Source of the DNA: Castellaniella sp. S9 | Lineage (GTDB): Bacteria; Pseudomonadota; Gammaproteobacteria; Burkholderiales; Burkholderiaceae_B | Length of the DNA: 64,000 nucleotides | Assembly (NCBI RefSeq): GCF_027257175.1 | Contig: NZ_JAPFGD010000001.1 | Span: forward strand, 124,001 to 188,000 | Direction of reading: 5' to 3' | Translations under genes and position numbers: made by a program | In this document: positions 51,281 to 60,878 of the stretch, in pieces | Numbering within the stretch: position 1 is the first letter of the stretch | How the letters are laid out: each line of letters opens with the position of its first letter | Notes under the pieces: generated by a model | Seen by the model: only the letters and a program-made list of their open reading frames with translations | The model's database searches: none | Told to the model about the DNA's origin: nothing

Positions 51281-51346
51281 ATAGACATCCTGTGTGCTGC
51301 ATGCCCGGGAGGCCGGCACGTAACCGCCTTCGATGCTTCATGACGA

Positions 51347-51373
51347 TTTACGGCCGATCACCCTCGAAATTTA
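51347..51373 (-). promoter_or_regulatory. Sigma-28 promoter of flgKL
   Basis: On the minus strand TAAATTTC (51373-51366), 11 bases, and GCCGTAAA (51354-51347) form the best sigma-28 site in the window. It lies between flgJ and flgK and lets flgKL be expressed late, independently of the flgB-J genes. Confidence 0.78.
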
Positions 51374-51397
51374 ACGGCGTGGCGCCGCGCAACACGG

Positions 51398-52369
51398 CTA
51401 GCGCGCATTGAAATACCCCATGATCGAGATCAGCTTGTCGGCATATGAAGGATCGGTGGCGTAGCCCGCCTCCTGCACCCGCCGCGCCGCCTCCTCGGCC
51501 GAGGGCGCACTCAGCACGTCGCTGTAGCGCTCGCTGCGGCCGATCAGCCGGGCATAGTCGGCGAATGACTCGGCATAGGACTCATACGCCCGGAAGGGTT
51601 CGCTGACCTTGCGGGCCACACCGTCCTCGTATTCGGTGGTCGCGGCATACACCACGTCGCCGCGCCAGCCGCCGGTCGCCTTGATGCCGAACAGATTGTG
51701 GCTGGTGCTGCCGTCGGGACGCAGGATCTCGCGCCGCCCCCAGCCCGACTCCAGGGCGGCCTGGCTGAGGATGAGCTTGGCGGGCACGCCGCTTTGCGCC
51801 GAAGCGTACTCGGCCGCGGGGGCCATCCTGTCGACGAACTCGCGGATGTGGCCCGGGGCGCCGCGGATGGCGCTGGATACTTTTTCCGTGACGCGGCCGC
51901 GGCTGAGCAGGTCGATCAAGGCGGTGATCGAGTCGGCCACCTCGCGCCGGCCCTCGCCGACGCGCGACCGCAGTCCCGGCAGGCGCGAGGCGGCCGCCTC
52001 CGGCGGATGGGCCTGCGGATCCAGCGCCTGGGTAGCGACGCCGCCGCGCATCTGCGCCAGCAGCGCCTGCGCCAGTCCCAGCCCGGGACTGGCCACGTTC
52101 AGCGCGGCCTGCTCGTCGCCCAGGCTTTGCGCCATGCGCACCCCGGGGGAGTCCAGCAGGCCAGGCGTCATGTCGGCGGTCTGGCGGGCCTGCTTGAGCA
52201 GCATCTGGATGAACATGGCCTCGAACTGGCGGGCCACGGCCTCCTGCTGCCCGGCAGGCGCCTGCGCGCCAGCGGCCACGCCGCGCTTGAGGCGGTCCAG
52301 GCCCCGGAAATCCAGGGCCGAGGGCTGGGCGGAGCCGCTGGGCAGCGGGGTGTACGAAACGAAGCCCAT
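51398..52369 (-). CDS. flgJ: Rod assembly protein and peptidoglycan hydrolase FlgJ
   Basis: A 323-residue two-domain FlgJ. The N-terminal rod-cap part has ARQFEAMFIQMLLKQARQTA. The C-terminal glucosaminidase domain (from about residue 170) has YASAQSGVPAKLILSQAALE and SGWGRREI (catalytic Glu in ALESGWG), then AESFADYARLIGRS. It caps the growing rod and opens the cell wall. It follows flgI by eight bases. Confidence 0.95.
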   Translation of the reverse strand: MGFVSYTPLPSGSAQPSALDFRGLDRLKRGVAAGAQAPAGQQEAVARQFEAMFIQMLLKQARQTADMTPGLLDSPGVRMAQSLGDEQAALNVASPGLGLAQALLAQMRGGVATQALDPQAHPPEAAASRLPGLRSRVGEGRREVADSITALIDLLSRGRVTEKVSSAIRGAPGHIREFVDRMAPAAEYASAQSGVPAKLILSQAALESGWGRREILRPDGSTSHNLFGIKATGGWRGDVVYAATTEYEDGVARKVSEPFRAYESYAESFADYARLIGRSERYSDVLSAPSAEEAARRVQEAGYATDPSYADKLISIMGYFNAR

Positions 52370-52377
52370 GGCCGTCC

Positions 52378-53535
52378 TCAGATGACCTCGAGGTCGGCGC
52401 GCAAGGCGCCGGCGCTCTTGAGATTCTGCAGGATCGACAGCAGATCCTGCGGCGTGGCGCCCAGGGCGTTGAGCGCGCGCACGACGTCGGCCAGGTTGGC
52501 GCTGGTGGCTACGCGCCGGATCGCCCCGCTTTCGCTGCGCATTTCGATCTGGGTGTTCTCGGTGACCACGGTCTGGCCCCCGCCAAAGGGCGTGGTCGGC
52601 TGGCTGACCTGCTGCTGCGGGCTGATCACGATCGACAGGTTGCCGTAGGCGACGGCGGCCTCCTCGATGGTCACCGTGCGGTTCATGACGACCGAGCCCG
52701 TGCGCGCGTTGATCACCACGCGCGCGCGCGCCGGCGGCAGCGTCACCTGGAGGTTCTCGACCTGGGACAGGAAGGCGGTCTGCCGCCCGGGGTCCAGCGG
52801 CGCGGTCAGCTCGATGGTGCGCGCATTCAGGGCCTGCGCCGTCTGGCCGCCGAACTTTCGGTTCAACGCGGCGACCACGTTCTGGGCGATGCCGAAATCG
52901 CTGGAATTGAGCTCGAGGCGGATCCGGCCGTCCTGGGCGTAGGTGGTGGGCACGCCGCGCTCGACGATGGCGCCGTCGGGGATGATGCCGCCGTTCAGTT
53001 GATTGACCTGCACGCTGGAGCCGCCCTGCGAGGCGCCGGCGCCGCCCACCAGCAGGTTGCCCTGCGCCAGGGCGTAGACCTGCCCGTTCGCCCCCTTGAG
53101 CGGCGTCATCAGCAAGGTGCCGCCGCGCAGGCTCTTGGCGTTGCCCATCGAGGAGACCACCACGTCCAATGACTGGCCCGGCTGGGTGAAGGCAGGCAGG
53201 CGCGCGGTGACAATCACCGCGGCGACATTCTTGACCTGCATGTTGGTGCCCTGCGGCACGGTCACGCCCAGTTGCGAGAGCATGTTGGTGAGGCTTTGCT
53301 GGGTGAAGGGCGTCTGGCGCACCTGGTCACCGCTGCCGTCCAGGCCGACTACCAGGCCATAGCCGATGAGCTGGTTTTCCCGCACCCCCTGGAACGAGGC
53401 CAGGTCCTTGATGCGCTCGGCCCGGGCCGCGGCCGTCCAGGACAGGCCGGCCGCCAGCAGCAGGCAAGCCGCCGCGCACAGCCGGCGGGCGCTGCGGCGC
53501 AGGCGGAAACCGGAAAGAATCATGCCTGTAGCCAT
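52378..53535 (-). CDS. flgI: Flagellar P-ring protein FlgI
   Basis: A 385-residue secreted P-ring subunit. A signal peptide ends near [20 protein letters not shown]. Conserved blocks are [38 protein letters not shown] and [20 protein letters not shown]. Three Met codons are possible (53556, 53535, 53523); 53535 was chosen because it lies just after the flgH stop and allows coupling. None has a strong ribosome-binding site. Confidence 0.93.
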   Translation of the reverse strand: MATGMILSGFRLRRSARRLCAAACLLLAAGLSWTAAARAERIKDLASFQGVRENQLIGYGLVVGLDGSGDQVRQTPFTQQSLTNMLSQLGVTVPQGTNMQVKNVAAVIVTARLPAFTQPGQSLDVVVSSMGNAKSLRGGTLLMTPLKGANGQVYALAQGNLLVGGAGASQGGSSVQVNQLNGGIIPDGAIVERGVPTTYAQDGRIRLELNSSDFGIAQNVVAALNRKFGGQTAQALNARTIELTAPLDPGRQTAFLSQVENLQVTLPPARARVVINARTGSVVMNRTVTIEEAAVAYGNLSIVISPQQQVSQPTTPFGGGQTVVTENTQIEMRSESGAIRRVATSANLADVVRALNALGATPQDLLSILQNLKSAGALRADLEVI

Positions 53536-53539
53536 GGGA

Positions 53540-54235
53540 TCAGAAAGGAGAAACATTGAGGAAGAAGCGCTGCAGCCAGCCCATGGTCTGGACCTCGTCC
53601 ATCACGCCCTTGCTGCGGTATTCGATGCGGGCATCGGCCACCTGGGTGGAGGACACGGTGTTGGACCCGCTGATCGAGCGCGGATCGACCACGCCCGAGA
53701 AACGCACGTATTCGCTGCCGCGGTTGATGGCGATCTGCTTTTCCCCGGCGATCTGCAAATTGCCATTGGGCAGCACGCCGATCACGGTGGTCGTCAGGGT
53801 CCCGGAAAACACGTTGGTGGCGCTGCTGGAGCCCTTGCCCTTGGACTGGTTGCCGCCGCCGGCCTCGTAGTTCTGATTGGTGATGTCGCTGGGCAGGATG
53901 GCCGGCGCCAGGACGATGTCCATCGAGGCGCTGCCGCTGCGGTTGGTGCTGGTGTCCACGCTCTTGGCGGCGTTGGTCTTTTCCTGGATGACCACCGTCA
54001 CGATGTCGCCCACGTTGCGCGGGCGGCGGTCCTCGAACAGGGGATAGTTGCCGTAGGCCGTGGGCTGGTAGATCGAGCCGTTGGCCAGGGCGGCGGGCGG
54101 CAATGGCGGCGGAGGCGGCGCCGTCAAGGGGCCGGTCACGATGGGCTCGGGCGGCACCAGCGCGCAGCCGGACAGGACCAGGGCCAGCGCAGCCGCCCAG
54201 GCTCCCGTAAAACGACGCAATCCCTTCATCGGCAT
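53540..54235 (-). CDS. flgH: Flagellar L-ring lipoprotein FlgH
   Basis: A 231-residue outer-membrane lipoprotein with lipobox LVLSGC (Cys near residue 24). Typical parts are [39 protein letters not shown] and [20 protein letters not shown]. It forms the L ring around the rod. The start at 54235 is five bases after the flgG stop; an ATG two codons later (54229) is an alternative. Confidence 0.95.
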   Translation of the reverse strand: MPMKGLRRFTGAWAAALALVLSGCALVPPEPIVTGPLTAPPPPPLPPAALANGSIYQPTAYGNYPLFEDRRPRNVGDIVTVVIQEKTNAAKSVDTSTNRSGSASMDIVLAPAILPSDITNQNYEAGGGNQSKGKGSSSATNVFSGTLTTTVIGVLPNGNLQIAGEKQIAINRGSEYVRFSGVVDPRSISGSNTVSSTQVADARIEYRSKGVMDEVQTMGWLQRFFLNVSPF

Positions 54236-54240
54236 TGTGA

Positions 54241-55026
54241 TTACAGCTGCGTCAGCCGCGCCAGCATCTGGTCGGAGGTCTGCACCGCCTTGCTGTTCAT
54301 TTCGAAGGCGCGCTGGGTGGTGATCATCTTGACCAGTTCCTCGGCGACGTTCACGTTCGAGGTTTCCACGAAGTTCTGCAGCAGCACGCCGGCGCCGTCC
54401 AGGCCGGGCTGCAGCAGGTTGGCCGGCCCCGACGCATCGGTCTCGAGGTAAAGGTTTTCGCCCTGGCTCTGCAGGCCGGTGCTGTTGATGAAGGTGGCCA
54501 GCTGCAGCTGGCCGACCTCGACGTTCGTACCCGTGGCGCCGGGCTGGGTCACCGACACCGTGCCGTCGCGGGCGACGGAGATGGTCAGCGCGTTGTCCGG
54601 GATGTTGATGCCCGGCTGCACCGGATAGCCGCCGGCGGTGACCAGCATGCCGTTCTGGTCGACCTGCAGGCTGCCGTCGCGGGTGTAGGCGAACGTGCCG
54701 TCGGGCAGCTCGACCTGCAGAAAGCCATTGCCCTGGATGGCGATGTCCAGGTTGTTGCCCGTTTCCTGCAGGTTGCCCTGCGTGTGGATGCGCTCGGTGG
54801 CCACCGTGCGCGCGCCGGTGCCGATCTGCAGGCCCGAGGGCAACTGGTTGGCCGCCCCCACCTGGGCGCCGGGCTGGCGCAGGGTCTGGTACATCAGGTC
54901 CTCGAACACGGCGCGGCTGCGCTTGAAGCCCGTGGTGTTGACGTTGGCCAAGTTGTTGGAAATCACATCCATGCTGGTCTGCTGGGTTTCCAGACCGGTC
55001 TTGGCGATCCAAAGGGAACGAATCAT
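54241..55026 (-). CDS. flgG: Distal rod protein FlgG
   Basis: A 261-residue distal rod protein, the exact family length. N-terminal [20 protein letters not shown], the [20 protein letters not shown] rod signature and the C-terminal [20 protein letters not shown] are all present. It builds the outer drive shaft. It lies 32 bases after flgF. Confidence 0.97.
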   Translation of the reverse strand: MIRSLWIAKTGLETQQTSMDVISNNLANVNTTGFKRSRAVFEDLMYQTLRQPGAQVGAANQLPSGLQIGTGARTVATERIHTQGNLQETGNNLDIAIQGNGFLQVELPDGTFAYTRDGSLQVDQNGMLVTAGGYPVQPGINIPDNALTISVARDGTVSVTQPGATGTNVEVGQLQLATFINSTGLQSQGENLYLETDASGPANLLQPGLDGAGVLLQNFVETSNVNVAEELVKMITTQRAFEMNSKAVQTSDQMLARLTQL

Positions 55027-55058
55027 GTCGGTGGGTCCTGTTCAGGGGCGGCGCGGGA

Positions 55059-55808
55059 TCAGCCCGCCGAAAGTATGGAATTGCCGCGTTCTTCGTTGCT
55101 GCTGGCGTGCTTGATGACCTGCATCTGCAGCTCGAACTGGCGCGCGTTGGCGATCATGGCCACCATGGCCGAGGCGGGATTGACGTTGCTCTGTTCCACG
55201 AAGCCGGGCGCGATCTTGACCGTCGGATCGGCCGGCGCGGCTTGCCCCTGCGCCAGGCGGAACAGCCCGTCGCCGCCGCGCTGCAGCTGATTCGCAGGCG
55301 GGTTGACGAGCTTCAACTGGGCGATCAGCTGGATGTCGCGTGGATTGTCGCCCGCGCCCAGTGCGCTGATCTGCCCGTCGGTGGCGAAGGTGATGCTGCC
55401 GCGCTCGGGGACCTGGATGGGCTGCCCGTCGGCCGAGAGCACCGGCAGGCCGGATTGGGTGACGAGCTGGTTCTGCGCGTCGACGGCGAACTCGCCCGCG
55501 CGGGTATAGGCCTCGCCCCCTTGCGGCGTGCGCACCGCGAACCAGCCGGATCCGGCGATGGCCGCATCCAGCGCATGGCCGGTCTCAGCCATGTTGCCCT
55601 GGCGGAAATGGCTGCCGGGCGTCGAGGCCGCGGTGGCGACGCGCGTGGGCAGTTCGCCCGCCTGCGGCACCACCGGGACCGAGCGGTAGATCGCGAGCTG
55701 TTCGCGAAACCCCGTCGTCGCAACATTGGCCATATTGTTGGAGATGACCGATTGCTGCTCGAGGACCCGGGCCGCGCCGTTGGCGGCCGTGTAGAGGATG
55801 CGATCCAT
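55059..55808 (-). CDS. flgF: Proximal rod protein FlgF
   Basis: A 249-residue rod protein. It starts MDRILYTAANGAARVLEQQS, continues with SNNMANVATTGFREQLAIYR, and has the C-terminal SNVNPASAMVAMIANARQFE. Family length is normal. It is part of the flgB-J operon, 14 bases after flgE. Confidence 0.95.
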   Translation of the reverse strand: MDRILYTAANGAARVLEQQSVISNNMANVATTGFREQLAIYRSVPVVPQAGELPTRVATAASTPGSHFRQGNMAETGHALDAAIAGSGWFAVRTPQGGEAYTRAGEFAVDAQNQLVTQSGLPVLSADGQPIQVPERGSITFATDGQISALGAGDNPRDIQLIAQLKLVNPPANQLQRGGDGLFRLAQGQAAPADPTVKIAPGFVEQSNVNPASAMVAMIANARQFELQMQVIKHASSNEERGNSILSAG

Positions 55809-55822
55809 GCCGGCTGATCCGT

Positions 55823-57538
55823 TTAGCGCATGGTGATCAGCGTTTGCTGGATCTGGTCCTGCGTCTTGATCGTCTGGGCGTTGGCCTGGTAGGTGCGCTG
55901 GGCGATGATCATGTTGACCAGTTCCTGGCTGAGGTCCACATTGGATTCCTCGATGGCCTGCCCCTTGATGGTCGCCAGGCCGTTGCTGCCCGGGCGGCCC
56001 ATGATGGCTTGCCCGGACGTGGCGGTTTCGGCCCAGGCGACCCCGCCCACCGAGCGCAGGCCCTGCAGGTTGTAGAAATCGGCCAGCGCCAGTGTGCCGA
56101 CGACCAGTTTTTCGCCATTGGTGTAATTGGCCACGACCTCGCCGGTCTCGCTGACCGAGGTGCTGGCGTATTCACCGGTGAAAGAGCCATCGGCGATGAA
56201 GTTATGGGTATGGCCGCCTCCGAATTGCGTCGAGCCGCTGAAGTCGACGCGGATGCTCATCGGCGCCGCCGGCGACGCGGTACCGCCGGGCGCGGCGAGC
56301 GCCACGGTGCTGCTGGACGGCACGCTGATCAGGCGGCCGGCCGAATCGAAGGTCAGGGTCGTCGAGCCGCCGCTGGTGGGCGTCTGGCCGTCGATGAGAA
56401 AATTGACTTCCCAGGTGCTGTTGCCGCCGGCGGCGGGACGCTTGGTGTAGTACTGGGTCAGCCGATGCTCGTTGCCCAGCGAGTCGTACACCGTGATCGG
56501 CGTGGAGTTCGAGAACGAATCGGGATTGTTGGGATCGAAGGGAATCGCCGTCACCGGGGCGATGTACGCCACGTTGTCGGTGCCCGCGGGCAGTGCGCTG
56601 GCGGGCGTGCCCGGCGACGAGAACGACACGGTTGCATCGGCCTCGGCACCCGACTGGTACGTGCCGTCCACCGGGTATCCGATATCCCCCACATTGGCGA
56701 CCGTCGTGCCGCCTGCGTCCTGGTACCACTCATAGGTGCCCGCGCCGTCGGTCCGGTAGTAATGGGGCACGCCATCCAGGTAAACCGTACCTACAGGGCC
56801 GGCCGGTGTGATCGTGCCGCCCGCCACGTTGCCGCCCGACCCCGGCAGGGCCCCGGCCGGCACGCCGCCCGCGAACGTGACGGAAGTGGCCGGCGTGCTG
56901 GTGCCGGTCATGTACGTCCCCGCGGGCGGGATCGGACCCGCCGCCGCGCCCGTGCTGTCGACCCACGAGTAGACGCCACCCGTGATGCGGTAGTGATAGG
57001 TCGTGGTCATGCCGTCGCGGGTCAGGTCGACCCGGCCGACGGTCTCGGGATTGGACGTATTGGGCACCACGGCATCGTTGGCGTCCAGGTTGACCTTGTT
57101 GGCGATGTTGCCGGTGGCCACGGGCGGGAGGTTGCCCACCGGCACGGTCATGCCGATCAGGTTGGACGTGCCCGCCGCATAGCCCATGAGCTGCTGGCCC
57201 TGGACGTTGACGATCCGGTTTTCCTTGTCGGCAAAAAATTCGCCGTTGCGCGTGTAGAACTGCTCGCCATTGGGCGTCTGTACGACAAAGAAGCCCCGCG
57301 CCCCGTCGATGGCCATGTCGAACTGGTTGCCGGTGGCGGTCACCGTGCCGGTGGTGAAGCGCTGGTTGACCGAGGCCAGCTGCACCCCCAGGCCGACGCG
57401 CGAGTTGGCGAACACGTCGGCGAACGACGCGCTGCCGGCCTTGAAGCCCACAGTGGCCGAGTTCGCAATATTGTTGCCGATGACGTCCAGATTCTGCGCT
57501 GCGGCGTTCAATCCGCTGAGACCTTGTCCGAAACCCAT
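55823..57538 (-). CDS. flgE: Hook protein FlgE with duplicated insert
   Basis: A 571-residue hook subunit, longer than the usual 400-470. Ends are canonical: MGFGQGLSGLNAAAQNLDVI with NNIANSATVGFKAGSASFAD, and SNVDLSQELVNMIIAQRTYQ. Residues 179-240 and 259-325 form two imperfect copies of a module with the order YR, G-x-Y-x-W, GTY, ALP and NVA. The insert sits in the outer, surface-exposed domain. It follows flgD by 70 bases. Confidence 0.96.
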   Translation of the reverse strand: MGFGQGLSGLNAAAQNLDVIGNNIANSATVGFKAGSASFADVFANSRVGLGVQLASVNQRFTTGTVTATGNQFDMAIDGARGFFVVQTPNGEQFYTRNGEFFADKENRIVNVQGQQLMGYAAGTSNLIGMTVPVGNLPPVATGNIANKVNLDANDAVVPNTSNPETVGRVDLTRDGMTTTYHYRITGGVYSWVDSTGAAAGPIPPAGTYMTGTSTPATSVTFAGGVPAGALPGSGGNVAGGTITPAGPVGTVYLDGVPHYYRTDGAGTYEWYQDAGGTTVANVGDIGYPVDGTYQSGAEADATVSFSSPGTPASALPAGTDNVAYIAPVTAIPFDPNNPDSFSNSTPITVYDSLGNEHRLTQYYTKRPAAGGNSTWEVNFLIDGQTPTSGGSTTLTFDSAGRLISVPSSSTVALAAPGGTASPAAPMSIRVDFSGSTQFGGGHTHNFIADGSFTGEYASTSVSETGEVVANYTNGEKLVVGTLALADFYNLQGLRSVGGVAWAETATSGQAIMGRPGSNGLATIKGQAIEESNVDLSQELVNMIIAQRTYQANAQTIKTQDQIQQTLITMR

Positions 57539-57608
57539 GTTCTACCTCGTCAGTGCGTGATTCGTCGTTCGATGAAAGCGGCGCGCCGGATGGCCGCGCC
57601 GCCGCGGA

Positions 57609-58295
57609 TTACATGATCTGCCGGATGTCCAGCAGGGAAATCTTGCCCGCCAGGCCGAGGTCGAGCTTCAAGCCCTCGGAGGTATAGGCGACGCTGCCGA
57701 CCGTACCCGAGGTCAGCGCCTGCGCGGACACCGGATTGCCGTCGGCATCCACGGCCGACACCTGGACGCTGTAGGCGCCATCGGCCACCAAGGCACCGTT
57801 GTCGTCCTTGCCGTTCCAACTCAAGGCATAGACGCCCGCGTCCATGGCGCCGAGGTCGAGCTTGCGCACCAGGGCGCCGCTGGCGTCCACGATCGACACG
57901 ATGGTCTTGGACGAACCCGAGATCAGGTCGATGCCAAAGGGCGTGGCGGACTTGATCGTCGGGTCGGCGGCGTCGCTGCCCAGGGATACCTTTTCGCCCG
58001 GGATCAGCACCTGCTTGCCGATCAGCGAGGCGGCCTGCAGGGACTGGGACATGTCCATCTGGCCGGACAGCGCCAGCAGGGTGTTGTTCAGCTGCTGGAT
58101 GCCGTTGACCGTGGACAACTGCGCGATCTGCGAGGTGACCTGGGCGTTGTCCATGGGATTCAGGGGATCCTGGTTCTGCAGTTGCGTCACCAGCAGAGTC
58201 AGGAAGCGGTCCTGGGTGTCGCCCATGAGGCTCTTGGTCTGGGCATTGGCCAGGGCGGCGGCGTTCGTGGCGGTGGTGTCGGAGACGGTCGTCAT
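57609..58295 (-). CDS. flgD: Hook-cap assembly protein FlgD
   Basis: A 228-residue hook scaffold. The N-terminus is FLTLLVTQLQNQDPLNPMDN, AQVTSQIAQLSTVNGIQQLN, and the C-terminus has the FlgD Ig-like part DLGAMDAGVYALSWNGKDDN. It caps the hook while it polymerises and is then discarded. The start at 58295 (MTTVSD) has GAGGAA upstream; the earlier ATG overlaps the flgC stop. Confidence 0.95.
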   Translation of the reverse strand: MTTVSDTTATNAAALANAQTKSLMGDTQDRFLTLLVTQLQNQDPLNPMDNAQVTSQIAQLSTVNGIQQLNNTLLALSGQMDMSQSLQAASLIGKQVLIPGEKVSLGSDAADPTIKSATPFGIDLISGSSKTIVSIVDASGALVRKLDLGAMDAGVYALSWNGKDDNGALVADGAYSVQVSAVDADGNPVSAQALTSGTVGSVAYTSEGLKLDLGLAGKISLLDIRQIM

Positions 58296-58303
58296 GGCGT
58301 TCC

Positions 58304-58711
58304 TCATTGACCCAGGGTCAGGGTCTTGGCCATCAGGGCCTTGGCGGTGTTGATGACCTCGACGTTGGCCTGGTACGAGCGCGAGGCGGAGATCATGTTC
58401 ACCGTTTCGGCCACCACGTCGACGTTGGGCAGCGTGACGTAGCCATCGGCATTGGCCAGCGGATTGCCCGGGTCGTATTGCAGGCGCGGGGGCGCAGCGC
58501 TTTCGACGACCCCGGTGACCTTGACCCCGCCGACGGCCTCGGACGGGCCCTGCGGCGTCATCTGAAAGACCACCTGCCGGGCCTTGTAGGGCTGGCCGTC
58601 CGGGCCCACCGCGCTGTTGGCGTTGGCGATGTTGCTGGCCGACACGTTCATGCGCTGGGATTGGGCCGTGAGGGCCGATCCCGCGATCTGGAAAATGCTG
58701 GTCGATGACAT
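58304..58711 (-). CDS. flgC: Proximal rod protein FlgC
   Basis: A 135-residue FlgC. Signature parts are [40 protein letters not shown] and the C-terminal [20 protein letters not shown]. It is exactly the family length and follows flgB by 20 bases. Confidence 0.97.
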   Translation of the reverse strand: MSSTSIFQIAGSALTAQSQRMNVSASNIANANSAVGPDGQPYKARQVVFQMTPQGPSEAVGGVKVTGVVESAAPPRLQYDPGNPLANADGYVTLPNVDVVAETVNMISASRSYQANVEVINTAKALMAKTLTLGQ

Positions 58712-58731
58712 GGGGGTTACCTGGAATCCGT

Positions 58732-59139
58732 TTATTGCTGCATGGCCGCCTGCAGGGACTTGATGCGCCGGTCGATCAGCGTCAGGTCGGCCTGGTAGCG
58801 CGCGGTGTTGTCGGCGAATTGCACGCGCTCGACGTCCATGTCGACGGTATTGCCGTCGATGCTGGGCTGGGAGGGCACGCGATACAGTTCCTCGGCCGGC
58901 CCCGCGGAATGTGCCTGGGCCGGGATGTGGCGTGCCGAGGTCAAGGTCAGCGCCGTATCGGGCAACCGCATGCGCTCGTCCAGCGCCCCGCGCAGCGAGG
59001 CCGCGAAATCGATGTCGCGCGCCTTGTAGTTGGGGGTATCGGCGTTGGCGATGTTCGTCGCCAGGATTTCCTGGCGATGCTGGCGCAGCGACAGGGCCGT
59101 TTGCTGGAACTCGAATTCCTTGCCGATGCGATCGATCAT
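58732..59139 (-). CDS. flgB: Proximal rod protein FlgB
   Basis: A 135-residue FlgB, first gene of the rod-hook operon. It has [38 protein letters not shown]-like text ([20 protein letters not shown]) and ends with [19 protein letters not shown]. The ATG at 59139 (MIDR) gives the standard family start; an ATG at 59163 would add eight residues. The 180-base gap to flgA is the divergent control region; I saw no convincing sigma-28 site there, in line with early-class control. Confidence 0.94.
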   Translation of the reverse strand: MIDRIGKEFEFQQTALSLRQHRQEILATNIANADTPNYKARDIDFAASLRGALDERMRLPDTALTLTSARHIPAQAHSAGPAEELYRVPSQPSIDGNTVDMDVERVQFADNTARYQADLTLIDRRIKSLQAAMQQ

Positions 59140-59319
59140 GGCTGTCCGTGTGTAAGTATTCATGCGCGCGATCCGGCCGGGACGCTCTCGCGCCCTTGGG
59201 GCCCTATCGCACGGCACCATAGTAAGTCGGGGCCGCGCGCCACAAACATCAAAACAAAGCGCTGTTTGTCGGCCAATTCACCTGATGCCCGCGCCGCGCC
59301 GGGGCACTACAATCCTCCC

Positions 59320-60012
59320 ATGCCAGGACGCCGCTTATTTTCTCTGCTGCTTGCGGGCGCGGCGTGGGCCGCGGCGGCCCAGGGCGCCCCGACGGGTCTC
59401 CAGGATCCCGCCGCGGTGGCCGCCCAGGCCGAGGCCCTGCTGCGCGACATGGCCGCCAGCCACCCGGGCACGCCGGTCGTCTCGGTGGACGAACCACGCA
59501 TCACCCAGCAGCCCGCCTGCGCCGAACTCGAGGCCTTCCTGCCCGGCGGCGCCTTGCGTTCGCGCACCTCGGTGGGCGTCCGCTGCCTGGCCCCCCACCC
59601 CTGGACCCTGTACGTGCAGGCCAGCGTGCGCATCATGGGGCACTATTTCGTCGCCAACCGCACGATCAACCGGGGCGAGACCCTGTCGCTGGACGAATTG
59701 GACACGCGCGAGGGCGACCTGCTGCGCAACAAGCGCCTGATCGGCGATCCCTCGCACATCGTCGGCTGGGTGGCGACACGCCGCATCGCCAAGGGTTCAC
59801 CCATCCAGGGCAATGCCCTGCGCGATCCCCAATCGATCGAACGCGGCAATATGATCCGCACGGTGGCGCGCGGCGTGGGCTTCGTCATCACCGGCGAGGG
59901 CCAGGCCCTGGAATCGGGGGCGCCGGGCAGCCAGATCCAGGTGCGCACGGGTTCCGGGCAGATCATTACCGGCACCGTGATCGACGCGCATACTGTTCAG
60001 GTTATGATGTAG
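59320..60012 (+). CDS. flgA: P-ring assembly chaperone FlgA
   Basis: A 230-residue periplasmic chaperone for FlgI. A signal peptide (LFSLLLAGAAWAAAAQGA) precedes the FlgA SAF-type domain: VANRTINRGETLSLDELDTR, GWVATRRIAKGSPIQGNALR and the C-terminal IITGTVIDAHTVQVM. It is divergent from flgB. The start at 59320 is set by the signal peptide; no good ribosome-binding site is visible. Confidence 0.94.
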   Translation: MPGRRLFSLLLAGAAWAAAAQGAPTGLQDPAAVAAQAEALLRDMAASHPGTPVVSVDEPRITQQPACAELEAFLPGGALRSRTSVGVRCLAPHPWTLYVQASVRIMGHYFVANRTINRGETLSLDELDTREGDLLRNKRLIGDPSHIVGWVATRRIAKGSPIQGNALRDPQSIERGNMIRTVARGVGFVITGEGQALESGAPGSQIQVRTGSGQIITGTVIDAHTVQVMM

Positions 60013-60030
60013 GGGCATGGGGATTTGCTC

Positions 60031-60057
60031 TAAATTTCACGGTCCCGGCGCCGTTAC
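60031..60057 (+). promoter_or_regulatory. Sigma-28 promoter of flgMN
   Basis: TAAATTTC (60031-60038), 11 bases, GCCGTTAC (60050-60057). It follows flgA and precedes flgM by 47 bases, so flgM can be made from both the early flgA transcript and a late FliA-dependent one, as in other bacteria. Confidence 0.75.
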
Positions 60058-60104
60058 ATCAATAGCAGCGGCAACGCCCCAGACCTGACTCCCCGGAGAC
60101 GACC

Positions 60105-60398
60105 TTGAAAATCAGTTCCACTTCGTCCAATTCCCCGCTGACCGGGGTCGCCGGAGGATCACGCACCGAGCCGGGCCACGGCAATGCCTCGTCCCAGAAA
60201 ACCGGCGCCGGCCGGTCCTCGTCGGTGGACCTCAGCCCCGCGGCGCGCAACCTGTCGGCCCTGCAGGACGGCAGCGCCGACATCCAGGCGCAACGCGTCC
60301 AGCAAATCCGCGACGCCCTGGCCTCGGGCGAACTGCAGATCGATCCGGGCCGCATCGCCGACGGCCTGCTGGCCAGTGTCCGCGACCTGCTGAAATGA
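60105..60398 (+). CDS. flgM: Anti-sigma-28 factor FlgM
   Basis: A 97-residue FlgM. The N-terminus is disordered (Ser/Gly/Thr-rich), and the C-terminal helices bind FliA: VDLSPAARNLSALQDGSADI, RVQQIRDALASGELQIDPGR and IADGLLASVRDLL. It inhibits FliA until exported through the finished hook. It starts with TTG preceded by GGAGA, which may lower translation. It overlaps flgN by four bases. Confidence 0.94.
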   Translation: MKISSTSSNSPLTGVAGGSRTEPGHGNASSQKTGAGRSSSVDLSPAARNLSALQDGSADIQAQRVQQIRDALASGELQIDPGRIADGLLASVRDLLK

Positions 60399-60835
60399 GC
60401 ACCGAGGCCGAGGCCCTGCTGCACTGCATCGACCGGCAATCGGCGCTGGTCCGCGAATTCATCCAGACCCTCGAAGACGAATCCGCCCTGCTGCTGGATT
60501 CAACGCCCAACGAAACCCTGGAGGCCCTGACGGCCCGCAAGAACGACTACGCCCAGCGCCTGGGCGAACTCGACCGCGAACGCGCCGAACGCCTGGCGCG
60601 CCTGGGCTTCGGATCCGACCGCGATGGGGTCGAGGCGGCGGTCTTTGCGCATCCCGTCCTGCGCGAACCCTTTGATGCGCTGTTCGAACTCGCCGCACAG
60701 GCCAGCGAACTGAACGGGCGCAACGGCCAGATCCTCGACATGTTCATTGCCAGCAACCGCCGCGCGCTGGATACCCTGCGCGCGCTGATGGGCGAGGACC
60801 TCTACGACGCCAAGGGCCGCCTCTCACGGCCGTAA
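60395..60835 (+). CDS. flgN: FlgK/FlgL chaperone FlgN
   Basis: A 146-residue helical protein of the FlgN family in its usual place after flgM. It shows LVREFIQTLEDESALLLDST, LEALTARKNDYAQRLGELDR and ELNGRNGQILDMFIASNRRA. It holds FlgK and FlgL for export. It is convergent with flhF, with 43 bases between. Confidence 0.92.
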   Translation: MSTEAEALLHCIDRQSALVREFIQTLEDESALLLDSTPNETLEALTARKNDYAQRLGELDRERAERLARLGFGSDRDGVEAAVFAHPVLREPFDALFELAAQASELNGRNGQILDMFIASNRRALDTLRALMGEDLYDAKGRLSRP

Positions 60836-60878
60836 CCGCGCCTCGACTTCGGTGCATGGCGAGTCCAGGCGCCGAATT

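Noticed and set aside
49775-51343. A 522-codon plus-strand open frame opposite flgK
   Set aside because: It is the mirror frame of flgK, with a Gly/His/Val-rich translation and no domain that I recognise.
59140-59319. An FlhDC- or sigma-28-type site between flgB and flgA
   Set aside because: A CAAACA/TGTTTG pair and an ACTACAAT hexamer are present, but none fits a known binding pattern well enough to report as a feature.
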